64,000 nucleotides of DNA from a virus. The notes under the pieces were generated by a model. The model saw only the letters and a list, made by a program, of their open reading frames with translations. It was not told the DNA's origin and did not search any database. The stretch is taken from positions 31,647 through 95,646 of the IMG/VR virus record IMGVR_UViG_3300036398_002892; one strand, 5' to 3'. This document shows positions 44,387 to 52,755 of this stretch, piece by piece; position 1 is the first letter of the stretch, and each line of letters begins with the position of its first letter. The translations under genes were made by a program, and so were the position numbers.

Positions 44387-46843
44387 ATGACAAACACTGA
44401 TAAAAGATTATCATCAATTTTAGTTGAGAAAGACGTTGAAAATATTTATCGACAATATTTAACCAAAAAGTTTGGGGATATTATTTTTAACTCACCATTT
44501 AAATGCGATGGATATGGGGAATCCAAAAAACACAATATTAGACTTATTTGTGAATTCAAAGATATACTTGATTTAACCCTCAGAATAAATCAAATTAAAT
44601 CATTGTGTCAAGCATTATATTATATTAAAAAATTTGAAATTTCAGGTAAAATTTTACCTTCAGTTATTTTTATTGGTGACCGAAGTAAATGTTTTGCGAT
44701 TCACACTAATGAAATATTTAATTATTTAGGGATGGATTTTGATTGGTCTATTGCACCATCTAAATCTTATACTAATATTGAATTAGTTAATTTAATGATG
44801 GTGGATGAGAAAATTAATCCACACATATTTGGTATTAAAGATATTGCAAATTGTGTTGATAAGATTAAAGACCTTAATGATGGTGTTAAGAGATTAATAC
44901 CAATTACCCCACATAATGTTACCGAAGTATTTAAACACTTTGAAGATAATGTTATTGGTACTCACAAATTAGATACTAATCAATTGGCTAATTTATTTGT
45001 ACAGTTATTAGTAAATCCTGATGAAAATTATCTTCATCCAGTTGTTCGTAGAAAAACTGTTGTGACTAAATCATTTCGTGAAGTAAATCTTAAAAATAGA
45101 GAAGTTTTTGTATCATTTTTTTCACATTTTTCTCGTGAATATACCCCAAGTCAAAAAGAACATTTAACAGCTGTTGTTGACCGTTTAGTACAAGATATAA
45201 CTCGTCGTAAACAAGGTGAGTTTTTTACCCCGACTATTTGGGTAAATAAAGCTCACGAATATATTGAGTCAGTTTATGGGGAAGATTGGAAAGAAAAATA
45301 TGTGGTATGGGACCCAGCGTGGGGGACCGGTAATTTAACTCGTGATTATAGATTTAAAGAACTTTATGTGTCAACATTAAATTATAGTGATATTCAAACG
45401 GCAGAACAAATGGGTTTTAACCCGGAATCAATTAAGTTTCAGTCAGATTTTTTAAATGATGATTACAGTTATTTACCTAAAAAATTAAAAGACTCTATAG
45501 AAGGGGGTAAACCAATTTTTATTTTATTAAATCCGCCCTATGTTGCATCAGCTAATTTTGGGGAAAGTGATAAAAAAGGTGCGTCACAAACAGTTACAAG
45601 TATTAATATGGTTAAAGATGGGTTTGGTAAATCGTCTCAAAATTTATACGCTCAGTTCCTTTATCAAATTTATAAATTAAAGGAAAAAAATAATAATATT
45701 AATATTGGGATTTTTTCACCTTCATTATTTTTTACAGGTTCAAGTTTTAAAATGTTTAGAAAAAAATTTTTTAATGAGTTCAAATATGAAAAAGGGTTTT
45801 TATTTGATGCGTCTAATTTTGACGATGTTTCAAAAGATTGGGGGATAAATTTTGTTTTATTCAGTAGTGGTATTAATGATTCAAATATTTTTAATTTAGA
45901 TACAATTAAAAAAAATAAAAATGATTTTTCATCTGAATTTAATGGTGATGAATATTCATTAGAAGTTATTGGTGATAAGACTTTATATAATTGTGACTCA
46001 AATGTTGCGGCATCTGAGTGGGTTAGGTCTGAAATAAAAAATATTAAAACAGATTCTTCTTTACCACAATTTCAAAACGCAACTAAATTAAGAACGCAAG
46101 GAAAACTTAGTGGTGGATATATTGAAGACTCGTTAGGTTATTTTTATAATAATTCAAATAATATTGACAAGAACAGTCAGAATGTTGCTATGTGGTCGGC
46201 AGGATTTTATGCTGGTCACGGAGTATCGGTTATTAATGAAAATTTTTATAAGTGTGTTTCATTATTCGCAGCAAGAAAATTAATATCTAAAAATTGGGAA
46301 AATTCTAAAGATGAATATCTTTCACCAAATGAGAATTCGGACAATTATTTTCAATTCAAAATTGACTCTATAGTTCATTCTTTATTTCATATACATTCTT
46401 ATCAATCTAGTTTAAGACAAGTAGCACATAATGACCAATTATGGGATATTAAAAATGAATTTTTTTGGATGAGTAAAAACGAAATGACAGGTTTTGCGAA
46501 TCAAAATAATTACACTGAGTTATACAATGATGTGAGAACTGATTCGGACCGTTATGTACACACTTTATTGTTTGGGGAAGATGGTGTTTATGAACAACTT
46601 TCAAACGAGGCTAAGGAAGTTTTAGATGCTGCGACTAATTTAGTTAGACTATCATTCGGAATGAGAAGAAATTTTGCTGATAACACAAATTATCTTAATA
46701 GTTGGGATGCTGGTTATGCTCAACTAAAGTTACTTTGGAAAGAATATTTTCCTGAACAATTTAAAGACTTTAGGGTAAAATATAAATTACTTGAAGATAA
46801 AATGAGACCAATGGTTTATGAATTAGGATTTTTATTACCATAA
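44387..46843 (+). CDS. nuclease-DNA methyltransferase fusion (type IIG-like)
   Basis: An 818-residue protein. The N-terminal ~150 residues look like a PD-(D/E)XK nuclease: an Asp in FKCDGYGES, then LICEFK (Glu56, Lys58), then Gln/Tyr in QALYYIKKF. A gamma-type N6-adenine methyltransferase follows: RKQGEFFTPTIWVNKA (~280), AdoMet motif VVWDPAWGTGNLTRD (~305), catalytic LLNPPYVA (~382). The last ~300 residues, with GHGVSV and aromatic blocks, are probably the target-recognition part. This order is that of type IIG/IIL enzymes that cut and methylate in one chain. It has its own terminator-promoter unit and a partner gene 3 nt downstream. It may only methylate if the nuclease is inactive. Confidence 0.75.
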   Translation: MTNTDKRLSSILVEKDVENIYRQYLTKKFGDIIFNSPFKCDGYGESKKHNIRLICEFKDILDLTLRINQIKSLCQALYYIKKFEISGKILPSVIFIGDRSKCFAIHTNEIFNYLGMDFDWSIAPSKSYTNIELVNLMMVDEKINPHIFGIKDIANCVDKIKDLNDGVKRLIPITPHNVTEVFKHFEDNVIGTHKLDTNQLANLFVQLLVNPDENYLHPVVRRKTVVTKSFREVNLKNREVFVSFFSHFSREYTPSQKEHLTAVVDRLVQDITRRKQGEFFTPTIWVNKAHEYIESVYGEDWKEKYVVWDPAWGTGNLTRDYRFKELYVSTLNYSDIQTAEQMGFNPESIKFQSDFLNDDYSYLPKKLKDSIEGGKPIFILLNPPYVASANFGESDKKGASQTVTSINMVKDGFGKSSQNLYAQFLYQIYKLKEKNNNINIGIFSPSLFFTGSSFKMFRKKFFNEFKYEKGFLFDASNFDDVSKDWGINFVLFSSGINDSNIFNLDTIKKNKNDFSSEFNGDEYSLEVIGDKTLYNCDSNVAASEWVRSEIKNIKTDSSLPQFQNATKLRTQGKLSGGYIEDSLGYFYNNSNNIDKNSQNVAMWSAGFYAGHGVSVINENFYKCVSLFAARKLISKNWENSKDEYLSPNENSDNYFQFKIDSIVHSLFHIHSYQSSLRQVAHNDQLWDIKNEFFWMSKNEMTGFANQNNYTELYNDVRTDSDRYVHTLLFGEDGVYEQLSNEAKEVLDAATNLVRLSFGMRRNFADNTNYLNSWDAGYAQLKLLWKEYFPEQFKDFRVKYKLLEDKMRPMVYELGFLLP

Positions 46844-46846
46844 TTA

Positions 46847-47374
46847 ATGAAACAACTAACATATAATAGAAAAGGGGTGTTACACACACCCCTCCTTTAC
46901 TGGCAAACCGACGACAAAACTACAATCGCGATATATCAAGGAATGAGGGGTGAAAATCCGGAACTTGATTTTATTGTAAAATATAAGGAGGATGGTAAAC
47001 GATTAAGAATGCCCTCACACACTCATTGGATTGTGGATTTATTGGTTAAAGCGGAACACAATAAAGAATTATTATTATCTTATGTTAATAATTTGATTTT
47101 AATTTATGAAAACTCTGAACCATTTAATTGTGTTGAAGAAAGAGATACTTATGAATTAAGACATAATTATGTTATGGATTTAAGATATAATGAGTTAAAT
47201 GGTTGTGGGTATTATAGTATTTCTACTTTGACGGCATTTATTGAGTTATTTTCAATTTGTGAAAAACAAACAAGTGGGGCGTTTATGTTCAAAGGGTTAC
47301 TTGAAATGGTTAAAGAATATTGTCAAGGAAAAAAAGATTTTTACCAAATAGTTGGTTATTCCAAAAGAGTTTAG
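46847..47374 (+). CDS. partner of the nuclease-methylase, unknown
   Basis: A 175-residue protein 3 nt after the nuclease-methylase stop, hence co-expressed. No family recognised. It starts KQLTYNRKGVLHTPLLYWQT, has a MPSHTHWIVDLLVKAEHNKE stretch with two His, and a Cys/Tyr-rich C-terminal half (LNGCGYYSISTLTAFIELF). It could be a specificity or modulator subunit of the upstream enzyme. The last 23 nt carry the next promoter. Confidence 0.5.
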   Translation: MKQLTYNRKGVLHTPLLYWQTDDKTTIAIYQGMRGENPELDFIVKYKEDGKRLRMPSHTHWIVDLLVKAEHNKELLLSYVNNLILIYENSEPFNCVEERDTYELRHNYVMDLRYNELNGCGYYSISTLTAFIELFSICEKQTSGAFMFKGLLEMVKEYCQGKKDFYQIVGYSKRV

Positions 47375-47382
47375 TACTTTTG
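47352..47382 (+). promoter_or_regulatory. Bacteroidota-type promoter (TTG-N20-TACTTTTG) for the sigma operon
   Basis: TTG at 47352-47354 and TACTTTTG at 47375-47382 with a 20-nt spacer. It overlaps the end of the upstream gene and ends 30 nt before the ATG at 47413, so it drives the two-gene sigma operon. Confidence 0.7.
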
Positions 47383-47412
47383 TAACATAATTTAAATTTA
47401 AACGTATAACGT

Positions 47413-47988
47413 ATGGATGGTTTAACCAAATACATTTTATTTGTCTTTGCAAAAAATGACAACCCAAAAGAATTTACAGAACAAATCGCAGAAGAATTAT
47501 GTGTCATTTCCGACACACCCAATCTTAATTATTATTTCGGACCGGAGTCATCCGTGTTTACCATTTCAACATTAGATTCATATGAGGATGTAAAAGATTT
47601 TGTTGATATGATTTTAGGTGTGGGTGAAATTATGTATATATTACTACCTTTTACTCCTGACAAAATGTCATATGGATTACCTAAAAAAATATCTGAACAT
47701 CTGTTTAATGATGGGATTAGTGACTTTATGTCAGGAAAATCTAACAATTCAGAGCCAAATGAATTTGAGGTACGAAAAATGATACAAGACAAAATCCGTG
47801 ATACATTTAATTTAAACATTGAAAACTTTGACTTTGAATATGATGAAGATGAATGGTCTGACATTGATGAAATTAAAAATAAACAACGTAGTCCATCTTT
47901 AGATGAATTATTAGAAAAGATTAAAGAAAAGGGTTTAAATTCGCTAACTGAAAAAGAATTAATATTTTTAAACAAATACTCAAATTAA
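47413..47988 (+). CDS. unknown protein with a DUF6576-like C-terminus, sigma operon
   Basis: A 191-residue acidic protein. The N-terminal half is an alpha/beta domain (KYILFVFAKNDNPKEFTEQI, then SSVFTISTLDSYEDVKDFVD). The last ~35 residues (SPSLDELLEKIKEKGLNSLT, then EKELIFLNKYS) resemble the short helical motif at the C-terminus of Bacteroidota rhomboid and other proteins (DUF6576). It ends 1 nt before the sigma gene. An anti-sigma or co-activator role is attractive from context but is speculation. Confidence 0.55.
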   Translation: MDGLTKYILFVFAKNDNPKEFTEQIAEELCVISDTPNLNYYFGPESSVFTISTLDSYEDVKDFVDMILGVGEIMYILLPFTPDKMSYGLPKKISEHLFNDGISDFMSGKSNNSEPNEFEVRKMIQDKIRDTFNLNIENFDFEYDEDEWSDIDEIKNKQRSPSLDELLEKIKEKGLNSLTEKELIFLNKYSN

Positions 47989-47989
47989 T

Positions 47990-48790
47990 ATGAAAGAAAA
48001 AAATTCCGGTATTCCGATTAATCAAGAAGAGATTCAATTATATCTTAAAGATATTCGTAAGATTAAAGTGATGACCCCTGAAAGAGAACGTGAGTTATCT
48101 AAATTGATTACCTCGGGTACTCTAACAGAGAACGAGATTAAGGAGATTAATAAAGAATTATTAGAAGGTAATTTACGTTTTGTAATTACCGTGGCGAAAC
48201 AATATCAAAATCAAGGGTTGGATTTCCCTGATTTAATCGCTGAAGGTAATCTAGGATTGATGAAAGCCATCAACAATTTTGATTGGTCAAAGAATTTACG
48301 TTTCATTTCTTATGCGGTGTGGTGGGTTAAACAATCAATCCTTCAATCGTTGAATGACAATGCTCGTACAATCCGACTACCGGTTAATGTGGTTCAAGAT
48401 TTACATAGAGCCAAAAAAGAAATTGAATCTAATGGTGGTAAGTTAGATGATAAGTTTCAAAACCTACCTTCAATGATTGATTTAGATATGAATATCAATG
48501 AAGATGGTGATACCCTTGTTGACGTGATTAAAAATGAAGGTGCCGATATGCCTGATGAAGCATTTAATGGTAAAGATTTGTTGAAAGCAAAATTAATTTC
48601 ATTGTTAAATGTTTTAGATGAACGTGAAAAAGTTATTGTTGAGGACTATTTCGGATTAACCGGAACACAGAGAACCCTTGAAGATATTGGTAGTGATTTT
48701 AATCTAACCAAAGAAAGGGTTAGACAAATTAAAGAGAAAGCCTTACGAAAATTAAGGAACGACTGTTCGGTATTGTTTGATTATATGTAA
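47990..48790 (+). CDS. phage-encoded sigma-70 family factor
   Basis: A 266-residue sigma factor, close in plan to Bacteroidota primary sigma (~287 aa). Region 1.2 is QLYLKDIRKIKVMTPERERE. Region 2 spans ~62-135, with NLRFVITVAKQYQNQGLDFP, GNLGLMKAINNFDW and FISYAVWWVKQSILQSLNDN. Region 3 is shortened and acidic (NINEDGDTLVDVIKNEG). Region 4 has the HTH TLEDIGSDFNLTKERVRQIK (~225-244). T4 instead uses the very divergent gp55. It probably redirects host RNA polymerase to phage promoters, and the TATTTATW elements are the obvious candidate targets. A terminator follows. Confidence 0.93.
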   Translation: MKEKNSGIPINQEEIQLYLKDIRKIKVMTPERERELSKLITSGTLTENEIKEINKELLEGNLRFVITVAKQYQNQGLDFPDLIAEGNLGLMKAINNFDWSKNLRFISYAVWWVKQSILQSLNDNARTIRLPVNVVQDLHRAKKEIESNGGKLDDKFQNLPSMIDLDMNINEDGDTLVDVIKNEGADMPDEAFNGKDLLKAKLISLLNVLDEREKVIVEDYFGLTGTQRTLEDIGSDFNLTKERVRQIKEKALRKLRNDCSVLFDYM

Positions 48791-48799
48791 AAATTTTAG

Positions 48800-48831
48800 A
48801 ACCTTCTATTTATTATAATAGAAGGTTTTTT
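48800..48831 (+). terminator. terminator after the sigma gene
   Basis: A perfect 10-bp stem, AACCTTCTAT / ATAGAAGGTT (48800-48809 and 48818-48827), with an 8-nt AT loop and a T-run, 9 nt after the sigma stop. The gap to the next gene (48832-48860) is AT-rich with only a weak TACTTTTA string. Confidence 0.88.
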
Positions 48832-48860
48832 ACTTTTATGATAAAACTAAAACAAAAATT

Positions 48861-49133
48861 ATGAAAGCAATATTAAATTTTATTGATGTGTGGGGAAACA
48901 GAATCATGTTTTTCTTAATTATTATCGTGTTCTTTAAAACTTGTACCACTAATGGTAGAGTAGATAAAGTGACAAAAAAAGTTGATACTTTAGAAGTTAA
49001 AATGACTAAAGAAATCAAAATTGAAGGATTAAAATCTGAAAAAAGAATGATTCAAGCAACAGACAGAAAAATCATGGATGTTAACAGACAGACAGAAATT
49101 GATAAAGAGATAACTAAAATCACAAATGATTAA
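48861..49133 (+). CDS. small membrane/coiled-coil protein (holin or spanin-like candidate)
   Basis: A 90-residue protein with one N-terminal membrane helix (RIMFFLIIIVFFKTC) followed by a charged, coiled-coil-like tail (VDKVTKKVDTLEVKMTKEIK). The junction TTNG after the helix is also found in the product of 51131-51490, which has the same layout. Position two genes before the endolysin suggests lysis. It overlaps the next gene by 8 nt. Confidence 0.55.
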   Translation: MKAILNFIDVWGNRIMFFLIIIVFFKTCTTNGRVDKVTKKVDTLEVKMTKEIKIEGLKSEKRMIQATDRKIMDVNRQTEIDKEITKITND

Positions 49134-49914
49134 GTCAATTATAAATTGGGTTAAAGAACATCCTGTAAGAGCAATGTTCTTAATCCCGATACTTTTAGTT
49201 GCGGGTATCTCAATATCTCACGTTGTGTCTTGGTACGACTTAACAAATCCAATTAGTTGGGCGATTTACCTATCAATAGCTATTGAAGTTGGTGCTATGA
49301 CCGCATTGGTTGCTGCTACAAACAGAATTAAAGGTGGTGTATGGTTTATGTTTGGATTAGTGACCTTTATACAAATGATTGGTAATATCTTCTTTTCATT
49401 TAAAGAAATTGATGTTAACGGAGATTTATTTAAATCTTGGGTTGAACTAACGTCACCTGTTTGGGAAATGTTAGGGTCTGATATTAATGACGTGGTTTCA
49501 CAAAAAAGATGGTTAGCGTTTTTAGGAGGAGGATTACTTCCAATTATTTCACTAACATCATTACACTTTTTTGTAAAATATGACGAATTAACTAAAGAAG
49601 GTGACGACGAAGTTAAAACCGTTGAGGTTGAAGTCATTAAGGAAGTTGAAAAAATTGTTGAAGTTCCGGTAGAAGTTATCAAGGAAGTTGAAAAAATAGT
49701 TGAGGTCATCAAAGAAGTTGAAGTCCCGGTAGAAGTTATCAAGGAAGTTGAAAAAATAGTTGAGGTTGAGAAGATTGTTGAAGTACCTGTTGAGGTTGTT
49801 AAAGAGATTATAGTAACCAATCAACAACCAATGAATGTTAATTACGCGGACTCGACAACTACAACAACAACCAATGATGGTCTTGTTAGATTAAGTTATG
49901 TAAAAAACACCTAA
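49126..49914 (+). CDS. multi-pass membrane protein with a VEVIKEV repeat tail
   Basis: A 262-residue protein. Four membrane segments are likely (about 16-34, 42-62, 69-90, 126-147), followed by a cytoplasmic or periplasmic tail of VEVIKEVEKIVEVPVEV repeats (~165-228) and a short Thr/Asn-rich end (STTTTTTNDG). The repeat is the same as in the soluble coiled-coil protein at 39607. It lies directly before the endolysin, so a holin or lysis-timing role is possible, but the repeat tail is not a known holin feature. Confidence 0.5.
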   Translation: MIKSIINWVKEHPVRAMFLIPILLVAGISISHVVSWYDLTNPISWAIYLSIAIEVGAMTALVAATNRIKGGVWFMFGLVTFIQMIGNIFFSFKEIDVNGDLFKSWVELTSPVWEMLGSDINDVVSQKRWLAFLGGGLLPIISLTSLHFFVKYDELTKEGDDEVKTVEVEVIKEVEKIVEVPVEVIKEVEKIVEVIKEVEVPVEVIKEVEKIVEVEKIVEVPVEVVKEIIVTNQQPMNVNYADSTTTTTTNDGLVRLSYVKNT

Positions 49915-49945
49915 CATAATCAAATAAACTTTAAAGTTATAGATT

Positions 49946-50545
49946 ATGATAGACATAATAGATGGTTTTAAACCATGTGGAAAACAAAAGAAAAAAAATC
50001 AAATAATCCTCACACATTCTTCAAGAAGTGTTGGGGATTATTTGCAATCATTAAAACTTAGATTTAATGGTAAATTTAAACGAATACCTAATTACATCGT
50101 TACTCGAGATGGACAAATACTTCAATTATTAGGTAATAATGAACATTCAAATTATTTTACTTCAGAGAACATAAATAGAAATTCTATCATCGTTTGTTTG
50201 GAAAATTTAGGGTGGTTAGAAAAAGAACCACTAACTAATCATTACGTTAACTGGATTGGTGATATTTATAAAGGTAATGTGTTTGAAAAAAAATGGAGAG
50301 ATTATTATTTTTGGCAACCTTACACATCCATTCAAGTTGAAAACACTTCTATTTTGTGTAGTGAGTTACTAAAAGAAATGAAAATTAAAAACCAAGTAAT
50401 TGGACATAATACAAAAATAAATGGTATAGAAAGATATGACGGAATAGTTAGTAAAAGTAACTTTGACACTGATTATACAGATGTTAGTCCGGCATTTAAT
50501 TTTGAAGAATTTTTAAAAAAAATAGAGCATGAGCAATTCACATGA
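49946..50545 (+). CDS. endolysin, N-acetylmuramoyl-L-alanine amidase (Amidase_2/PGRP)
   Basis: A 199-residue amidase that cuts the peptide stem off peptidoglycan. The zinc site is partly visible: His24 in IILTHSSRS, His in QVIGHNTKI (~154) and a likely Cys/Asp partner near FERYDGIVSKSNF-type sequence. The PGRP core is seen in NYIVTRDGQILQLLG and SIIVCLENLGWLE. There is no signal peptide, so release needs a holin. Size and layout are normal for phage amidases. It overlaps the next gene by 17 nt, and genes on both sides encode membrane/coiled-coil proteins. Confidence 0.85.
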   Translation: MIDIIDGFKPCGKQKKKNQIILTHSSRSVGDYLQSLKLRFNGKFKRIPNYIVTRDGQILQLLGNNEHSNYFTSENINRNSIIVCLENLGWLEKEPLTNHYVNWIGDIYKGNVFEKKWRDYYFWQPYTSIQVENTSILCSELLKEMKIKNQVIGHNTKINGIERYDGIVSKSNFDTDYTDVSPAFNFEEFLKKIEHEQFT

Positions 50546-51131
50546 TGAAATAAAAAGATTGGTAGAGGCATCTAGAAAGATGTTATCTAATAGTACAATT
50601 AACGAGGACATTAATCGTATTAGACAAAAACACGGTATCATAAACGAACAAGTCGATTTAGCAGACGACAATGTTACCTCAAAATTAAATGTGACAAAAA
50701 ATGTTGAGGATAAAATTGATGATGATACAGATAGTCCGGAAGATAAATCACAAGGATATAGAGTTGTAGGTGGTATTATTGTCTTACACGGTAAAGATAA
50801 TAATGATTTAGATTTAACCACAGATGAAAAGATTGCTTTCCAAGAAACAATGAATGAATTTGTTGAGCAAGTTTCGGATTTAGTGGATTTCAATAAATTA
50901 AACGTATATCCAAATAACGTGGAGTGGTCAGGTAGAATTATTGATTTTGATTTGGACTTCTTTTTTACTATTGGAGAAGAAAACGGTGTTTACATTAACG
51001 GTGAGATGTTAAAAACTGATGACGATTTTTTAGAAATGATTAATAAATTAAAAGTTTTCTACGAAAAATTTAAATCAAAATGGGCAAAAGTTTTAGCATC
51101 AAGAAAACAAACAAGTAATACTGAAGAGTAA
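50529..51131 (+). CDS. hypothetical protein in the lysis region (200 aa)
   Basis: A 200-residue acidic protein. The N-terminal ~70 residues are helical and charged (SHDEIKRLVEASRKMLSNST). The second half has a small alpha/beta region (GYRVVGGIIVLHGKDNNDLD, then SGRIIDFDLDFFFTIGEENG). It has no membrane segment or known domain. It starts inside the endolysin gene and overlaps the next start by 1 nt. In similar phages, proteins with such an N-terminus are sometimes virion proteins, so its link to lysis is only positional. Confidence 0.5.
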   Translation: MSNSHDEIKRLVEASRKMLSNSTINEDINRIRQKHGIINEQVDLADDNVTSKLNVTKNVEDKIDDDTDSPEDKSQGYRVVGGIIVLHGKDNNDLDLTTDEKIAFQETMNEFVEQVSDLVDFNKLNVYPNNVEWSGRIIDFDLDFFFTIGEENGVYINGEMLKTDDDFLEMINKLKVFYEKFKSKWAKVLASRKQTSNTEE

Positions 51132-51490
51132 TGAAAAATATTGTAACTAATAACAAACAAAATATATTATTAATCATCGTTATTGTATTGGCGGCTTGGA
51201 ACATATTCACTACCAATGGAATTAAAACAGATGTTAAATCATATAAAGATAAAATAAATTCAATTCAAACTGAAATTGATTCGGCTAAAGCGATTAACGA
51301 AGGAATTGATGTTAAGATTGATTCAGTAAAAGGTAATGTGGTTAAAATTACAAAAGAAATTCATCACATAGATAATAACATAACAATAATTAAAAAACAA
51401 ACAGATGAGAAAGTTAATAGTGTTGACACTCTTACTGCTAACGAGCTTGAGCAGTTTTTCACAAACAGATACGATAAAACCTCAAACTAA
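51131..51490 (+). CDS. i-spanin-like membrane/coiled-coil protein
   Basis: A 119-residue protein with an N-terminal membrane anchor (NILLIIVIVLAAWNIFTTNG, ~9-28) and a long coiled coil (VKSYKDKINSIQTEIDSAKA and onward to ~110). This is the layout of inner-membrane spanins (Rz type). The last 86 nt overlap the next gene in a different frame, a nested arrangement typical of Rz/Rz1 pairs. No sequence family was recognised, so the call rests on architecture and on the endolysin gene two genes upstream. Confidence 0.5.
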   Translation: MKNIVTNNKQNILLIIVIVLAAWNIFTTNGIKTDVKSYKDKINSIQTEIDSAKAINEGIDVKIDSVKGNVVKITKEIHHIDNNITIIKKQTDEKVNSVDTLTANELEQFFTNRYDKTSN

Positions 51491-51851
51491 TATACCTACA
51501 ACTCAAAGTGATACCACTAAGATTAGGTTAAAAGTTCCGGTTGCTAAGTTAGTTATTAAGGATATTCTTAAAGGTGATGGGTGTCAGTTGGAATTGAAAG
51601 AAACGCAGGTGAAAGTTATTAAATTAGAGACTAGGGAAAAAGAGAAAGATTCCCATATTGTTTTTCTTGAAGAAAAAGATAAGAATAATAATTTTATGTT
51701 AGGTAAAAAAGACGAACAATTAAAAGTTTCTGAAGACCTAACAAAAAGTTTACATAAAGAATTAAAAGGACAAAGAACAAAAACTTTCTTATGGAAAGTT
51801 GGTACTTTCGCTGGTATATTGGCATCAACATATCTTATTATAACAAAATAG
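51405..51851 (+). CDS. signal-peptide protein with C-terminal membrane helix (spanin-pair candidate)
   Basis: A 148-residue protein that starts inside the i-spanin-like gene in another frame. It has a Bacteroidota-like signal peptide (KLIVLTLLLLTSLSSFSQ, ~3-20), a charged helical middle (KDKNNNFMLGKKDEQLKVSE) and a C-terminal membrane helix (WKVGTFAGILASTYLIITK). There is no lipobox Cys after the signal, so it is not a classical o-spanin or u-spanin. It might still bridge membranes. Confidence in the gene is good, in the role low. Confidence 0.55.
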   Translation: MRKLIVLTLLLLTSLSSFSQTDTIKPQTNIPTTQSDTTKIRLKVPVAKLVIKDILKGDGCQLELKETQVKVIKLETREKEKDSHIVFLEEKDKNNNFMLGKKDEQLKVSEDLTKSLHKELKGQRTKTFLWKVGTFAGILASTYLIITK

Positions 51852-51858
51852 AATAATT

Positions 51859-52740
51859 ATGAAAACTAAAGAAAGTATGTCAGCTGACTTAATAAATAAA
51901 GTTGAGGATGAAATGAGTAAAGCCGGAGTTTATAGTAAAGGTATTGAAGGGATGATGGCAGTTAATGATTTTAAAAATTCATTAGGTGAGGAAAGTGAAA
52001 TTGATGAAAAATGGTCAAAAAAATATAAAGACAGTATAGATTGTAAAAACCCTAAAGGTTTCTCACAAAAAGCTCATTGTCAAGGAAAAAATAAAAAAAC
52101 TGAAACTGATGAATCAACTGGTTCAGGTTCTGCAGGTGGGTTTTCCGCTCCATTATTCTCAACAACTAAACAAGAAATGCAAGAAAAATGTTGGCCGGGG
52201 TATCAACAAAAAGGTATGAAAAAAAAAGGTGGAAGGATGGTGCCTAATTGTGTGAACGAAAGTAAAGAAGAGTATTGTGATTCTTGTGATAGAGTTAAAT
52301 CTAAATGTGTTTGTGGTGAGAAAAAAACTAAAGAAAAAAAATATTTAGATATTGAAGATATGATTCCTGAATTAAGAAAACAACTTAATAAAGGGACTAG
52401 ATTAGACAAAGACACAAAAAAAGTTGAAGCAACTGAAGCAACAGGTTCAGGGTCATCAGGACAATATTCAACGACGGCAGCTTGGGCTAAATCAACAAAT
52501 AAAAAAGATTGGATGGGTAAATCTAAACCTCAAATACCTGGTGGTAAATTTGTCCAAGTTAAGAAAAAATGTAAAAAATTCCCATACTGTAATCAAGGTG
52601 ACATTAAAGCCCTTAAGATATATGAGAATGAGACGGTTAAGAAAGCTATTAAAAATATTAGTGAAAAACACAATATTAGTGAGAATGTAATCAAATCAAT
52701 TATTTCATATGAGTACGAAAAATTAAAATCAAATAAATAA
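51859..52740 (+). CDS. low-complexity Cys/Lys-rich phage protein
   Basis: A 293-residue protein, largely disordered. It contains DCKNPKGFSQKAHCQGK (~60-76) and CWPGYQQKGMKKKGG (~111-125), two short motifs I recall from unannotated proteins of other T4-like phages, where they often lie in virion or head-related genes. A putative zinc site is CDSCDRVKSKCVCG (~140-153). Two near-identical Gly/Ser/Thr patches (STGSGSAGG and ATGSGSSGQ) flank the centre. The end is basic and helical. Function unknown. Confidence 0.5.
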   Translation: MKTKESMSADLINKVEDEMSKAGVYSKGIEGMMAVNDFKNSLGEESEIDEKWSKKYKDSIDCKNPKGFSQKAHCQGKNKKTETDESTGSGSAGGFSAPLFSTTKQEMQEKCWPGYQQKGMKKKGGRMVPNCVNESKEEYCDSCDRVKSKCVCGEKKTKEKKYLDIEDMIPELRKQLNKGTRLDKDTKKVEATEATGSGSSGQYSTTAAWAKSTNKKDWMGKSKPQIPGGKFVQVKKKCKKFPYCNQGDIKALKIYENETVKKAIKNISEKHNISENVIKSIISYEYEKLKSNK

Positions 52741-52755
52741 AGTAAAAAACTAATA

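Noticed and set aside
47532-47975. 147-residue minus-strand frame opposite the sigma-operon gene
   Set aside because: It is the antisense of a coupled plus-strand gene with its own promoter, and shows no domain.
49266-49820. Long minus-strand open frame opposite the VEVIKEV repeats (and one near 39633-39893)
   Set aside because: They mirror the low-complexity repeat on the coding strand and translate to Ser/Thr/Ile-rich sequence with no features.
50513-50893. 126-residue minus-strand frame opposite the hypothetical lysis-region gene
   Set aside because: It lies wholly within a well-packed plus-strand operon and has low-complexity, unrecognised sequence. Likely a shadow.
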